Assembly (NCBI GenBank): GCA_030627905.1
Contig: DAOVRZ010000081.1
Coordinates: 1 to 28,079, forward strand
DNA from: JAGMES01 sp023128035
GTDB taxonomy: Bacteria > Bacillota > Halanaerobiia > DY22613
Direction: 5' to 3'
Length of the DNA: 28,079 nucleotides
Part shown: piece after piece, positions 8,218 to 16,412 of the stretch
Position numbering within the stretch: position 1 is the first letter of the stretch
How the letters are laid out: each line of letters begins with the position of its first letter
Notes under the pieces: generated by a model
The model's input: only the letters and a program-made list of their open reading frames with translations
Databases searched by the model: none
What the model was told of the DNA's origin: nothing
Program-made: the position numbers and the translations under genes

Positions 8218-9261
8218 CTAAACCTGTTTAAATCGCTTTTTATAGGCATATACTGTAAGTGTAAATAAAATTACATCTGCACAAAGCAAAGCAAAACTTC
8301 CTGAATAGATAACTCCTACATTTCCAGTTGAGAAAAATATTTCTTTTAAAGTAAAGACCAGATGATAAGTTGGAAGCCATCGTATAAAGAATGGTGCAAA
8401 AGCTGGTACAAAATATGCTGCCGCTGGCAATGTAGCCACAATCACAACCAATAATCCCCAATAAATAAATTGACTAAGATTCTGGAAAAAGCTTGCAATC
8501 AACAATCCTAAAGTTGATGCAAAGAAACTTGCTAGAATTATTACTATAAAAAGATAGAGAAAATCAACTGAAAAACCAAGTGTAAATACTACCAATAATA
8601 CAGTAAATACCAGACTTACAAAAGTCATCGCTAAATTTTTAGACAACAAATATTCTATAATTCCACCTGGAGTCACATTATAAGCCCGGATTGTTCCTTC
8701 ACTTTTTTCTGCAAAAACCAAAGTAACAATCAACAACAATCCAAGCATCGCTGCTTCACTAAAAACAAATACTGGAATCATAGCTTTATTAAAAGCAGGA
8801 TGATTAACTACTAAATCAGGTTTTAAAACTTCAACTTCAAAAGAATCTTCGACTCCTGAATAAATTTTTCCCAATCTATCATAGAACATTGCTGCTAAAA
8901 GATTTCTTACTTTAACATTCTCACTTCCCTGAAAGATTAGTTCGATATTTGGTGTACCATTAGCATTTCTTGCAATAATTCCTAATCTATTTGTCTTTTC
9001 ATTCAGCTTACTATGTAACTCTTCTTCTGAATTCACTATTGTCAATTTATCACGTTCATCTTCTCCCACAACATAGAGAACTTGATCAGAGCCTGTTTCA
9101 TTTAAGATAAATACTTTAGGTTTAATACTAAAATCAGCAGGTATAAAAAAGTTTACTGCAACTATATACATCACTGCTAAGGCAATAACAATAGTATAAT
9201 AATGGTTTCTAAAGGTTATCTTTGTATCCTTTGCTAATAATCCAAAAAAACGCTTAATCAT
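8218..9261 (-). CDS. ABC-2 type transporter permease (first subunit)
   Basis: The 347-residue product has an N-terminal membrane helix (about 21-41), an extracytoplasmic domain (about 43-165) and a cluster of C-terminal helices (about 168-340). The coupling segment EKSEGTIRAYNVTP follows the second helix, as in other ABC-2 permeases. Its ATG directly abuts the TAG of the ATPase gene with no gap, and its AAGGGG ribosome site lies inside that gene, so the two are translationally coupled. It is homologous to the second permease at 7190-8206, so the channel is probably a heterodimer. Confidence 0.9.
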   Translation of the reverse strand: MIKRFFGLLAKDTKITFRNHYYTIVIALAVMYIVAVNFFIPADFSIKPKVFILNETGSDQVLYVVGEDERDKLTIVNSEEELHSKLNEKTNRLGIIARNANGTPNIELIFQGSENVKVRNLLAAMFYDRLGKIYSGVEDSFEVEVLKPDLVVNHPAFNKAMIPVFVFSEAAMLGLLLIVTLVFAEKSEGTIRAYNVTPGGIIEYLLSKNLAMTFVSLVFTVLLVVFTLGFSVDFLYLFIVIILASFFASTLGLLIASFFQNLSQFIYWGLLVVIVATLPAAAYFVPAFAPFFIRWLPTYHLVFTLKEIFFSTGNVGVIYSGSFALLCADVILFTLTVYAYKKRFKQV

Positions 9262-10116
9262 CTAGCTTAGCCCCTTTCCAGTGAGTTTGATGAAGATCTC
9301 TTCAAGAGTAGCCTCCTGAGTATGAATTGTTATGATTTCTTCATTTCTAATACGCTCACTAAGTCTTTGTTTTTGAAGTTCATCTTCTACAGAGAAACTT
9401 TCTTCAATAATCTTACCATTCTTTTTATATTCTAATTTAGCCTTTTTCTGTCCGAATTTTAATTTAAGATTTTTAGGTGAATCTATAACCTCAATTTTAC
9501 CATCATTTATAAATGCTACACGATCACATATTTGTTCAGCGACAAACATATTATGGGTTGTTAAAAAGATAGTAGTCCCTTCATCTTTCTTCCTTTTAAT
9601 AAGATCTTTAATGGCCTGCGCAGTTGCTGGATCCAATCCAGAGATTGGTTCATCCAAAAACCAGATCGCTGGCTTATTAATCAAAGAACGTGCCAAAACT
9701 AATCTCTGTTTCATACCTTTTGAATAATTACCCGCTTTATTATGCATAGCCTCTAACAAATCTACCAAACTTAAGACTTTCTTAGGATCTTCAGTTGGTA
9801 CAGAATACATCTTACTATAAAAATTCAAATTCTCATAACCACTGAGTTTCTTATATATATTTGGATGTTCAAACGCTACCCCAATCATATTGTATAAATC
9901 TTTTGTAGGTTGCTTGATATCAATTCCTGCTAAAGTTACTTTCCCTTTTTGTAAAGGCATTAAACCTGTCAGGATTTTTTGAGTGGTACTCTTTCCAGCA
10001 CCATTTGGACCAAGAAATCCAAAAATTTCTCCTTTCTTTAATTCAAATGAAATATCATTTACAGCATAGTTTTCATCATTTGTGTATGAATGAAATAAAT
10101 TTTGCACTTTAATCAT
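9262..10116 (-). CDS. ABC transporter ATP-binding protein (BcrA-like exporter type)
   Basis: The 284-residue protein has Walker A GPNGAGKST (36-44), an ABC signature YSKGMKQR (131-138), Walker B WFLDEP (152-157) and H-loop His188. The Q-loop position carries Glu83 (FEHP) rather than Gln, a common variant in exporter ATPases of the BcrA/CcmA type. The last part (about 215-284) matches the C-terminal extension of that group. It energises the two permeases encoded just downstream. The ATG follows GAGGAGG. The TetR gene lies upstream on the same strand, so the operon order is regulator, ATPase, permease, permease, small protein. This is the usual arrangement of inducible drug or metabolite exporters. 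Confidence 0.92.
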   Translation of the reverse strand: MIKVQNLFHSYTNDENYAVNDISFELKKGEIFGFLGPNGAGKSTTQKILTGLMPLQKGKVTLAGIDIKQPTKDLYNMIGVAFEHPNIYKKLSGYENLNFYSKMYSVPTEDPKKVLSLVDLLEAMHNKAGNYSKGMKQRLVLARSLINKPAIWFLDEPISGLDPATAQAIKDLIKRKKDEGTTIFLTTHNMFVAEQICDRVAFINDGKIEVIDSPKNLKLKFGQKKAKLEYKKNGKIIEESFSVEDELQKQRLSERIRNEEIITIHTQEATLEEIFIKLTGKGLS

Positions 10117-10154
10117 TTTTTTACCTCCTCTTTATTAATCTGCTTTCGCAGTTA

Positions 10155-10775
10155 TTAGTTAGATAAACCATTTTTCAAGAGATCTAAAAGTTTATCTGCC
10201 ATAAACATGATTTGTTCATCTGAAACATCACCATTAAAATCCTGCAAAATCTTATTGCTTAGATTAATAAACAAACTATTAATTGCAAATACCGATAAGT
10301 CAATATCAATCTCCTCTCGGAACTCTCTCTTTTGAATTCCTTCTTTTAGCAATGCTTTTATAAGATTCTCTGATGCAAAACTTATTTTTTCCATAATTTC
10401 AGTCTTCAAAAGAATCTCACCCGATAAAAGAACTTTTATAAATATCTTTTCTAATTTTGGATTATCTCTACTAAATTTAATATCCAAAACACATAGTTCT
10501 CTTATTTGATCAAAAAAACTTAATCCTGCTAAATTCAATTGAACTTGCTTCATATATTTCAACTTTTTAGAAATGGATAATTCCAAAATATACATAAATA
10601 AGTCTTCCTTACTCTCAAAATATTGATATATGCTACCTTTAGCTATGTTAGCTCTCTTAACAATATTGTTGATAGTAGCATTTTTATAACCATGCTCTGA
10701 AAATTCATCAATTGCGATATCAATAATCATCTTTTTCTTTTTGTCGGGTAAATTTTCAAAAGTTTTTGTTTGCAT
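10155..10775 (-). CDS. TetR/AcrR family transcriptional repressor
   Basis: A 206-residue regulator whose N-terminus has the TetR helix-turn-helix (about residues 15-60), including NATINNIVKRANIAKGSIYQ and YFESKEDLF. The C-terminal all-helical ligand domain is divergent, as usual. I chose the ATG at 10775 because GGAGG sits six bases upstream. A TTG six codons earlier lacks a good site. It is the first gene of the exporter operon and has a consensus promoter with a palindrome at the expected start of transcription, so it most likely represses itself and the exporter until a ligand binds. The ligand is unknown. Confidence 0.92.
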   Translation of the reverse strand: MQTKTFENLPDKKKKMIIDIAIDEFSEHGYKNATINNIVKRANIAKGSIYQYFESKEDLFMYILELSISKKLKYMKQVQLNLAGLSFFDQIRELCVLDIKFSRDNPKLEKIFIKVLLSGEILLKTEIMEKISFASENLIKALLKEGIQKREFREEIDIDLSVFAINSLFINLSNKILQDFNGDVSDEQIMFMADKLLDLLKNGLSN

Positions 10776-10800
10776 TTTTAACCTCCAGTACAAAGTGAGA

Positions 10801-10816
10801 ATGACTAGTCAGTCAT
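10801..10816. promoter_or_regulatory. Probable TetR operator
   Basis: ATGACT (10801-10806) and AGTCAT (10811-10816) form a perfect inverted repeat with a 4-base spacer, which also contains the 10-bp palindrome TGACTAGTCA. It lies where transcription from the promoter at 10823-10851 should begin and before the TetR start codon, an ideal place for autorepression. Confidence 0.7.
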
Positions 10817-10822
10817 ATTTTG

Positions 10823-10851
10823 ATTATAGTGTATAGTACCATCTGTGTCAA
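10823..10851 (-). promoter_or_regulatory. Consensus housekeeping promoter of the TetR-ABC operon
   Basis: On the minus strand TTGACA (10851-10846) and TATAAT (10828-10823) are both perfect consensus boxes separated by exactly 17 bases. Initiation is predicted near 10816, inside the palindromic operator. Confidence 0.9.
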
Positions 10852-10893
10852 GTTTCTTATTTAAAATATTTTGTATTTTTTTATGCTATACTG

Positions 10894-10932
10894 AAAAAAA
10901 AATACAGAACTATAGATTAGCTCTGTATTTTT
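10894..10932 (-). terminator. Rho-independent terminator of the KAS-III cluster
   Basis: On the minus strand AAAAATACAGA pairs with TCTGTATTTTT around a short loop and is followed by a long T run, a few bases after the stop of the last KAS-III gene (10937). It separates the cluster from the TetR-ABC promoter. Confidence 0.85.
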
Positions 10933-10936
10933 ATAG

Positions 10937-11947
10937 CTACCCCCACTTAATTGTACTCGCCGCCCATGTAAATCCAATACCTGCTGATAATAATATGATA
11001 TGATCTCCAGATTTAATTTTATTATTTTCGATCCCAAGCTTAATAGATAAAATGGGATCAACACAACCCATATGACCATAATCTTCCAAATACGTCGTTT
11101 GCTCTAGTCCTAATCCCAATCTCTGCAACAATTTAGCATGTGACGAAGGTTTTATATGAGTTACCGCAGCATAGTTAAGATCCTTAACAGTACAACCACT
11201 TTTCTCTACTGATTCTTTTGCTACCTTTAAAAAAGTTGGTAACGTTAATCTATTAAGGTTTTCTTTAAAGAAATCAATATCATTTACGCGTAATTTCCAT
11301 TCTTCAGGCGGAACCATCTCTTGACTAGCTGGGTTTTCTCGTCTTCCATAAAGAGCATAAATACTATCAGCAAACATACTTTCTGTATGAATAGCAGATT
11401 CCAGCAATTGATTATGTGGATAATCTCTTTGTATAAGTACAGCACAACCACCTGCTCCTGCTGTGTACATAAAAGAACAGCTAGGATCCTTATAATCAAC
11501 TATGGACACATTACCAGTGCCTCCAGCAATCAAGACTGTATTAATATTTTCATCTGCCTTTATCAAATCCTTAGCAACCTTTAATGCTACAGGAGTAGCT
11601 GAACAACGGCATGAAAGATCAAACGCCCAGGCATTTAATGCACCAAGTTCTTTTTGGATTTTAATCGCAGCTGTCCAAACTATATATTCTTTATAATCCT
11701 CACCATTATAAATAATTACATCTATATCTTCTGGCTTAACTTCTGAGTTTTGCAAACAATTCTTTGCAGCTTTAAGTGCCATCTCACAGGTATGATCATT
11801 TTCTCCAGGTACAACAACACTTTTAAGTCCCATCTTTTCGTGTATAATATTTACAGGTATTCCGCATTTTTTAGAAAGTTCTTCAGCAGTTAAATAATTT
11901 TCTGGTAAATATACGCCTATACCAGCAATACCACAATTTGTTCTCAT
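10937..11947 (-). CDS. KAS-III-like condensing enzyme A, Cys-His-His variant
   Basis: A 336-residue thiolase-fold protein of the 3-oxoacyl-ACP synthase III family. KAS-III enzymes condense an acyl-CoA starter with a malonyl unit through a Cys-His-Asn triad. Here the nucleophile is Cys115 (DLSCRCSA) and His264 is kept in VTHIKPS, but the Asn position is His292 in YGHMGCVD. The substrate-loop region before the Cys also departs from FabH, lacking the usual TPD. It groups by eye with D and E, which share the GHMG/GHIG and following Asp. Two ATGs are adjacent; I chose 11947, five bases after GAGGTG, rather than 11950, two bases after it. It is the last gene of the operon, just before the terminator. 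It could condense with changed chemistry, act as an acyltransferase, or be a partner subunit. Confidence 0.85.
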   Translation of the reverse strand: MRTNCGIAGIGVYLPENYLTAEELSKKCGIPVNIIHEKMGLKSVVVPGENDHTCEMALKAAKNCLQNSEVKPEDIDVIIYNGEDYKEYIVWTAAIKIQKELGALNAWAFDLSCRCSATPVALKVAKDLIKADENINTVLIAGGTGNVSIVDYKDPSCSFMYTAGAGGCAVLIQRDYPHNQLLESAIHTESMFADSIYALYGRRENPASQEMVPPEEWKLRVNDIDFFKENLNRLTLPTFLKVAKESVEKSGCTVKDLNYAAVTHIKPSSHAKLLQRLGLGLEQTTYLEDYGHMGCVDPILSIKLGIENNKIKSGDHIILLSAGIGFTWAASTIKWG

Positions 11948-11965
11948 CATTACACCTCTTATTTT

Positions 11966-13000
11966 TTAAATAAAATCTCCCTTTGTACACCATTCTAAAT
12001 ACATGCTGGCCCAAGCCAATCCTGCACCAAAACTACTCAATGCAATCTTGTCTCCAGGATTAATTTGGCCTTCTTTAATAGCTTCACACAAAGTTATCAA
12101 TGTTGATGCACCACCGGTATTACCATACTTTTCAAAGGTCGTATGTGTTTTTTCCATAGGTAATCCTAATTTTTTCATGCTGTTCTCAATTATTTTTTCA
12201 CTTGCTTGACTAAATAAAACAAAATCCAGTTCCTGTAGATCACAACTTGCTAATTCTGTAACTTTCTTAATTGAGTCTGGTAAAACATTAGTAGCAAAAT
12301 TTTCAAATGTTTGTTGATCCATATGTAAATATCGCTCATTTGAATCGATATTTTCAGCTGTTAACGGTACTCTTGATCCCCCTGCAGGTATAATGCAAGT
12401 ATCATAACGTTCACCATCGGATTTTAATAGATATGTCTTTATCCCTTTGTTTGCTTTTACTCTACTAATCACTGCTGCCGCAACACCATCTCCAAATTGA
12501 CAAGAAGTCATTTTATCTTTCTGATTTATGATATTTCGACTCAAAACATCTCCCGTAATTACAAGTACATTCTTGCATGAACCACTAACTACAAAATTTG
12601 CTCCAATTGCCAGTGAATAAACACCTCCTGCACACCCACCAATAACTATGTCACATGCTGCTGCATTTTTAGTAGCGAGTCGATCTTGAAGAAGACAAGC
12701 GGTTGCAGGATTGATTTGATCAGGATCAACTCTTGAAAGAATAATTAAATTGATTTCCTCTGGCTGAACTTTTGCATCTTCTAGCGCTCTTTTTCCAGCT
12801 TCATAAGCAAGATCTGATAACGTTTCAGTCTCATCAGCAATTCTTCTTTCCTCAATACCAAAATTTGTTCTAATCCAATCATCGCTGATGTCAAGTTTCT
12901 TTGCTAAATCATGATTTGTTACAACTTTTTTCGGAACATAGTAACCTACACCTTTTATCCCTGCGAAATATTTCTCACGAAGAGACATATTTACATCCAT
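11966..13000 (-). CDS. KAS-III-like protein B, catalytic His replaced by Ser
   Basis: A 344-residue KAS-III homologue that is clearly the closest relative in the window of F (17472-18506); both start with an extra N-terminal stretch leading into YFAGIKG. Cys123 (GGCAGG) and Asn294 (YGNTGG) are kept, but where F has FHQAN (His264) this protein has FSQAS, so the catalytic His is Ser264. Without this His, decarboxylative condensation should be impaired. It may be a non-catalytic half of a heterodimer (as PqsB is for PqsC) or a simple acyltransferase. The ATG lies behind GGGGAGG. It sits between the VOC gene (21-base gap) and A (18-base gap). Confidence 0.85.
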   Translation of the reverse strand: MDVNMSLREKYFAGIKGVGYYVPKKVVTNHDLAKKLDISDDWIRTNFGIEERRIADETETLSDLAYEAGKRALEDAKVQPEEINLIILSRVDPDQINPATACLLQDRLATKNAAACDIVIGGCAGGVYSLAIGANFVVSGSCKNVLVITGDVLSRNIINQKDKMTSCQFGDGVAAAVISRVKANKGIKTYLLKSDGERYDTCIIPAGGSRVPLTAENIDSNERYLHMDQQTFENFATNVLPDSIKKVTELASCDLQELDFVLFSQASEKIIENSMKKLGLPMEKTHTTFEKYGNTGGASTLITLCEAIKEGQINPGDKIALSSFGAGLAWASMYLEWCTKGDFI

Positions 13001-13021
13001 ACGCCCTTCCTCCCCATCTCT

Positions 13022-13474
13022 TTATAAATTATCAATCATTTTCCATACTGATAATGATTCGTTTACAGTTTCTTCCTTTAACTCAATAAGGATATTATTC
13101 ATTTGTTTTGGATTTAAAAATGCTACCTTTTGTACTATATCACCTTTTTGTGTAACTAATATATCTCCACTTATTTCATAATCTTCTTGCTTAAGCTCGG
13201 CAATCTTCTCTTCTATACTATCAACCAATATGGAAATATGATGAAGTCCTTCACCACGTTTTTTAATAAATTTAGCAATAAGACCCGTATCATCAATTGA
13301 CTCCATTAACTCTATGTTTGTATTATCAAACTTGATCATCTGGGAAATCAGATTATATTCTTTGTATTTTTCCTGATCCAGATTTACTCCACCAAAATAT
13401 TCTGTTAAAACTTTTTTTAAAGGTTCTATTTTTTTCACTGCTATTCCTATGTGGTCAATCTGAATCTTACTCAT
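13022..13474 (-). CDS. VOC-superfamily protein, methylmalonyl-CoA epimerase-like
   Basis: This 150-residue protein has the double beta-alpha-beta-beta-beta layout of glyoxalase-fold enzymes. It starts with IDHIGIAVKKIE (His8), has GEGLHHISI (His78/His79) and ends with ILIELKEE (Glu131). These match the metal-ligand positions of methylmalonyl-CoA epimerase, and Glu55 in NIELMES is a further candidate. Length is normal for that family. Known members interconvert the 2R and 2S forms of methylmalonyl-CoA by proton shuttling. No methylmalonyl-CoA mutase is in the window, so here it may prepare a branched extender unit or epimerise an alpha-branched intermediate; this is inference. The start follows GGGGGTG and lies 6 bases after the stop of KAS C, so the genes are coupled. 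Confidence 0.8.
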   Translation of the reverse strand: MSKIQIDHIGIAVKKIEPLKKVLTEYFGGVNLDQEKYKEYNLISQMIKFDNTNIELMESIDDTGLIAKFIKKRGEGLHHISILVDSIEEKIAELKQEDYEISGDILVTQKGDIVQKVAFLNPKQMNNILIELKEETVNESLSVWKMIDNL

Positions 13475-13480
13475 AATCAG

Positions 13481-14467
13481 TTACACCCCCCATTTCACTG
13501 CGATAGAACCCCAAGTCCAACCAGCACCAATCGAAGCCATTATCAACATATCTCCATCTTTTAACTTACCTTTTCTATTAAGTTCATCTAGGGCCAACGG
13601 AATATTACCGCTTGAAGCATTTGCATAACGATCTAGAGTAATAGCAATTTTTTCTAAAGGAATATTTAATTTTTCGGCACTTTGTTCTAACAGTGTTCGA
13701 TTTGGTTGATGTGGAATCAAATAGGCAATTTCATCTACAGTGACATTTGCATCATCCATCGCTTTTTTTATACACATTGGGATCGTCTCAATTGCTTTCT
13801 CGTAAACTTCTTTTCCACCCATTTCTAGATATTGCCATCTTTGGTCTAAAACCTCTTTAGAAATAGGATATTCCGAACCTAATCCCCTCACTGTAACTGA
13901 TTCGCCACTTGCTCCGTCAGATGCAAAATACATTGCTTTTATCCCATTATCACTTTCTGAAGGTTTTATGACTACTGCTCCAGCAGCATCTCCATAATAT
14001 ACACAGGTTCGATCCTGATAATCAGTAATCATTGACATTGCATCAGCACCAATAATTAAAGCATTTTTAAAATACTCAGTCTTTAAATATTGAGCACCTG
14101 TTATTAAACCATATAAAAAGCCAGCACACGCTGCGTTCAAATCATATGCTACTGAATTAACTGCTCCCAATTTCCGCTGAATTTTAGTAGCTGCTGAAGG
14201 AATAAAACGATCTGGAGTAATTGTCCCTAAAATAATCAAATCAATATCTTCTGGCTTAAGACCAGCATCAGCAATAGCTCTTCGTCCAGCTTCTGCAGCG
14301 ATATCTGCAGTCGTTTCACCTTCACTTACTTTTCTTCTGCTCATGATGCCAAGTTTAGATTCCACCCACTCTTTGTTGGTTGGTGCCATTTTTTCTAACT
14401 CATCATTGGACACTATTGTATCAGGGACATACGATCCTGTCCCACAAATACAAACTGACTTTTCCAT
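13481..14467 (-). CDS. KAS-III condensing enzyme C, canonical Cys-His-Asn triad
   Basis: A 328-residue FabH-type enzyme with all three catalytic residues in standard contexts: Cys114 in NAACAGF, His253 in IPHQPN and Asn283 in YANASSGNIP. It also keeps the WVESKLGI...RR N-terminal motif and TPDRFIPS. It is very close to H (22732-23721) along the full length, so the two are duplicates within the operon. It should catalyse Claisen condensation of an acyl-CoA with a malonyl thioester. It could be the housekeeping-type initiator, but its place among seven homologues points to a specialised path. The start ATG lies 9 bases after GGAGG. Confidence 0.92.
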   Translation of the reverse strand: MEKSVCICGTGSYVPDTIVSNDELEKMAPTNKEWVESKLGIMSRRKVSEGETTADIAAEAGRRAIADAGLKPEDIDLIILGTITPDRFIPSAATKIQRKLGAVNSVAYDLNAACAGFLYGLITGAQYLKTEYFKNALIIGADAMSMITDYQDRTCVYYGDAAGAVVIKPSESDNGIKAMYFASDGASGESVTVRGLGSEYPISKEVLDQRWQYLEMGGKEVYEKAIETIPMCIKKAMDDANVTVDEIAYLIPHQPNRTLLEQSAEKLNIPLEKIAITLDRYANASSGNIPLALDELNRKGKLKDGDMLIMASIGAGWTWGSIAVKWGV

Positions 14468-14490
14468 AATAATCTACCTCCATATGCCAG

Positions 14491-15345
14491 CTATTTTTTG
14501 TCTCTTTTATAGTTATAAAAACCTTTGCCATTTTTTTTGCCACAATAGCCAGATTCGACCATTGTTCTTATTAAAGGTGAGATACGATATTTCGAATCTT
14601 TAAAATTAAAATAGATATTATCCATAACATTTACGGCTGTATCTAAACCAAGTTGATCCCCTAACCGAAGTGGGCCCATTGGAAAACCTAAACCTAAACG
14701 TGCAATTGTATCGATGGCTTCAACATCAGCTACACCTTGCATTAGGATTTCCGCAGCTTCATTTATTAAAGCCGTTATTAAACGACTTGAGACAAAACCT
14801 GGAAAGTCTTTTACTACCACTGGTATTTTATTAATTTTTTTTGAAAGCTCTACTACAAGATCAATCGTTTCATCTGAAGTTTCCAAACCACGTACAACCT
14901 CAACTAGTTTCATCTCTGGAACTGGCCACATATAATGAAGCCCAACAGTTTTATCAGGACGTTTTGATGCATTAGCAAGTTTACCAATAGGAATACTTGA
15001 TGTATTAGAACTAAATATTGTCTCTGGTGAACAAATTTCTCCTAGCATTTCAAATAAATCCGATTTCGCCTTTGGATTTTCAGTGATTGTTTCAATTATT
15101 AGATCAGAATCCCTGGCTTGTTTTAATTCTGTTGTTACATTTATCCTTGACCATATTTTTTCAAACTTTTCTTCAGAAATTCTACCTTTTTCTACTTCTT
15201 TAGCAAAATACTCCTCTAACCGCTGATCTGATTCAGTTTTTTTTATAGCAATAACTTCAAAATCATATTCAGCAAATGCATGAATAACACTACGACCCAT
15301 TAAGCCATGACCAATTACTGACACTCGTTTAATCTCATTTTTCAT
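14491..15345 (-). CDS. 3-hydroxyacyl-CoA dehydrogenase (copy 1; Asn of active site replaced by Ser)
   Basis: A 284-residue protein of the PaaH/Hbd family, which interconverts 3-oxoacyl-CoA and L-3-hydroxyacyl-CoA with NAD(P). The nucleotide site is GHGLMG (12-17). Active-site Ser116 (SNTSS), His137 (LHYMWPVP) and Glu149 (LVEVV) are present. In the usual PGFxxNR motif the Asn is Ser187 (PGFVSSR), unlike copy 2, which has Asn187. The C-terminal domain with GPLRLGDQLGLD and KNGKGFYNY is complete. Its GGAGAA ribosome site is formed by the last codons of KAS D, six bases before the start codon region, so expression is coupled. It probably reduces beta-keto-CoA products of the neighbouring KAS-III enzymes. 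Dependence on CoA rather than ACP substrates is the family norm. Confidence 0.9.
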   Translation of the reverse strand: MKNEIKRVSVIGHGLMGRSVIHAFAEYDFEVIAIKKTESDQRLEEYFAKEVEKGRISEEKFEKIWSRINVTTELKQARDSDLIIETITENPKAKSDLFEMLGEICSPETIFSSNTSSIPIGKLANASKRPDKTVGLHYMWPVPEMKLVEVVRGLETSDETIDLVVELSKKINKIPVVVKDFPGFVSSRLITALINEAAEILMQGVADVEAIDTIARLGLGFPMGPLRLGDQLGLDTAVNVMDNIYFNFKDSKYRISPLIRTMVESGYCGKKNGKGFYNYKRDKK

Positions 15346-15350
15346 CTATA

Positions 15351-16391
15351 TTATTCTCCATTAAATTGAATTAGAGCACTCGACCAAGAAAAGCCGATCC
15401 CTGCACTAAATAATGATACTAAATCACCACTAACAATTTTTTTATCATCAATCATAGTCTTTAAGTTATAAAAGATATCAGCGGCTCCAATATGACCAAC
15501 ATTCTTCGTCACATAATATGATGTATTCTCTACATCCATTTCTAAAGTATTAATAATCTTGTCCAAAGTTTTATGCCCTAAATTATACATAACTAACTTA
15601 TCAATATCTTGTAATGTATATCCGTGTTGATTTAAAAGTTCAGCTGTAATTTTCTTATTATTATTAATCATTAGTGAATATAATTGTTTTCTGCTCTCTT
15701 CTGAACCAAGATAATCTTTAGCTGTCTTTATAAAATCTAATCTAAATCCACCCTCACGGATATTTTCTGGAGTTGGAGGTTGTTTAGCGCCTCCTACTGG
15801 TATCTTCCATAAGTAACTAAAACTGCCGTCTGTTATATTCTCTATTCCTAAAATTCTATTACTTTTCACACCACGTTTAATAACTGCAGCACTTGCACCA
15901 TCTCCATAAAAGTTGGCATTGGCACCTTTCCAACGATTTACTAATGGCCATTCATACTTATCAGCAGTTGTAATCAAAATTGTATTGACACTTAGATCAG
16001 TTCTAAGTTTCGCCAGAGCATAATCTAAACCGATGATTCCACTACAACAAACCTGATCAACCTTAAATGCGTAAGCATTTTTGGCTCCCAAATCATGTTG
16101 TACACGTGCATAATCTGCCCATCTTAAATAATCTGGAAAGACTGAATAATAGACAATTACATCTATCTCTTCAGGTGTAACACCTGCGTCAGCCATTGCA
16201 TTTTTTGCAGCTTCAATCGCCATATCTGTTGGCTCTACTTTATTCCCTGCTACGTGTACCTTGACAATTCCCATATCTTTTACACGCTGATCAGATAATT
16301 CTGCCTGTTCCTTGATATCTTTAACATAAATAATATCCTCTGGCAAATATGTGCCTAATCCAGCAATTCCTATGTTATCCATTTTTATCAT
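15351..16391 (-). CDS. KAS-III-like protein D, His and Asn exchanged (Cys-Asn-His)
   Basis: A 346-residue KAS-III homologue. The nucleophile is kept as Cys115, followed by another Cys (DQVCCSG). Where FabH has His the sequence has Asn270 (VMYNLGH), and where FabH has Asn it has His300 (NVGHIGAAD), with the usual spacing of 30 residues. The TPD substrate loop is replaced by FPDYLRWADYAR. It is closest to its upstream neighbour E, which has the same exchange, so this is a duplicated and conserved variant and not a random mutation. It may run condensation with altered geometry or perform another acyl transfer. The ATG follows GGAGGG, 21 bases after the stop of E. Confidence 0.85.
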   Translation of the reverse strand: MIKMDNIGIAGLGTYLPEDIIYVKDIKEQAELSDQRVKDMGIVKVHVAGNKVEPTDMAIEAAKNAMADAGVTPEEIDVIVYYSVFPDYLRWADYARVQHDLGAKNAYAFKVDQVCCSGIIGLDYALAKLRTDLSVNTILITTADKYEWPLVNRWKGANANFYGDGASAAVIKRGVKSNRILGIENITDGSFSYLWKIPVGGAKQPPTPENIREGGFRLDFIKTAKDYLGSEESRKQLYSLMINNNKKITAELLNQHGYTLQDIDKLVMYNLGHKTLDKIINTLEMDVENTSYYVTKNVGHIGAADIFYNLKTMIDDKKIVSGDLVSLFSAGIGFSWSSALIQFNGE

Positions 16392-16412
16392 TATTACTTC
16401 CCTCCTTTATCT

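Noticed and set aside
8240..8461. 73-codon minus-strand frame inside the first permease gene
   Set aside because: It is an alternative-frame shadow of the well-supported ABC-2 permease.
11321..11696. Plus-strand open frames inside the KAS-III genes
   Set aside because: They are antisense shadows of strongly supported genes, with no ribosome sites or motifs; the same applies to other plus-strand frames across the cluster.
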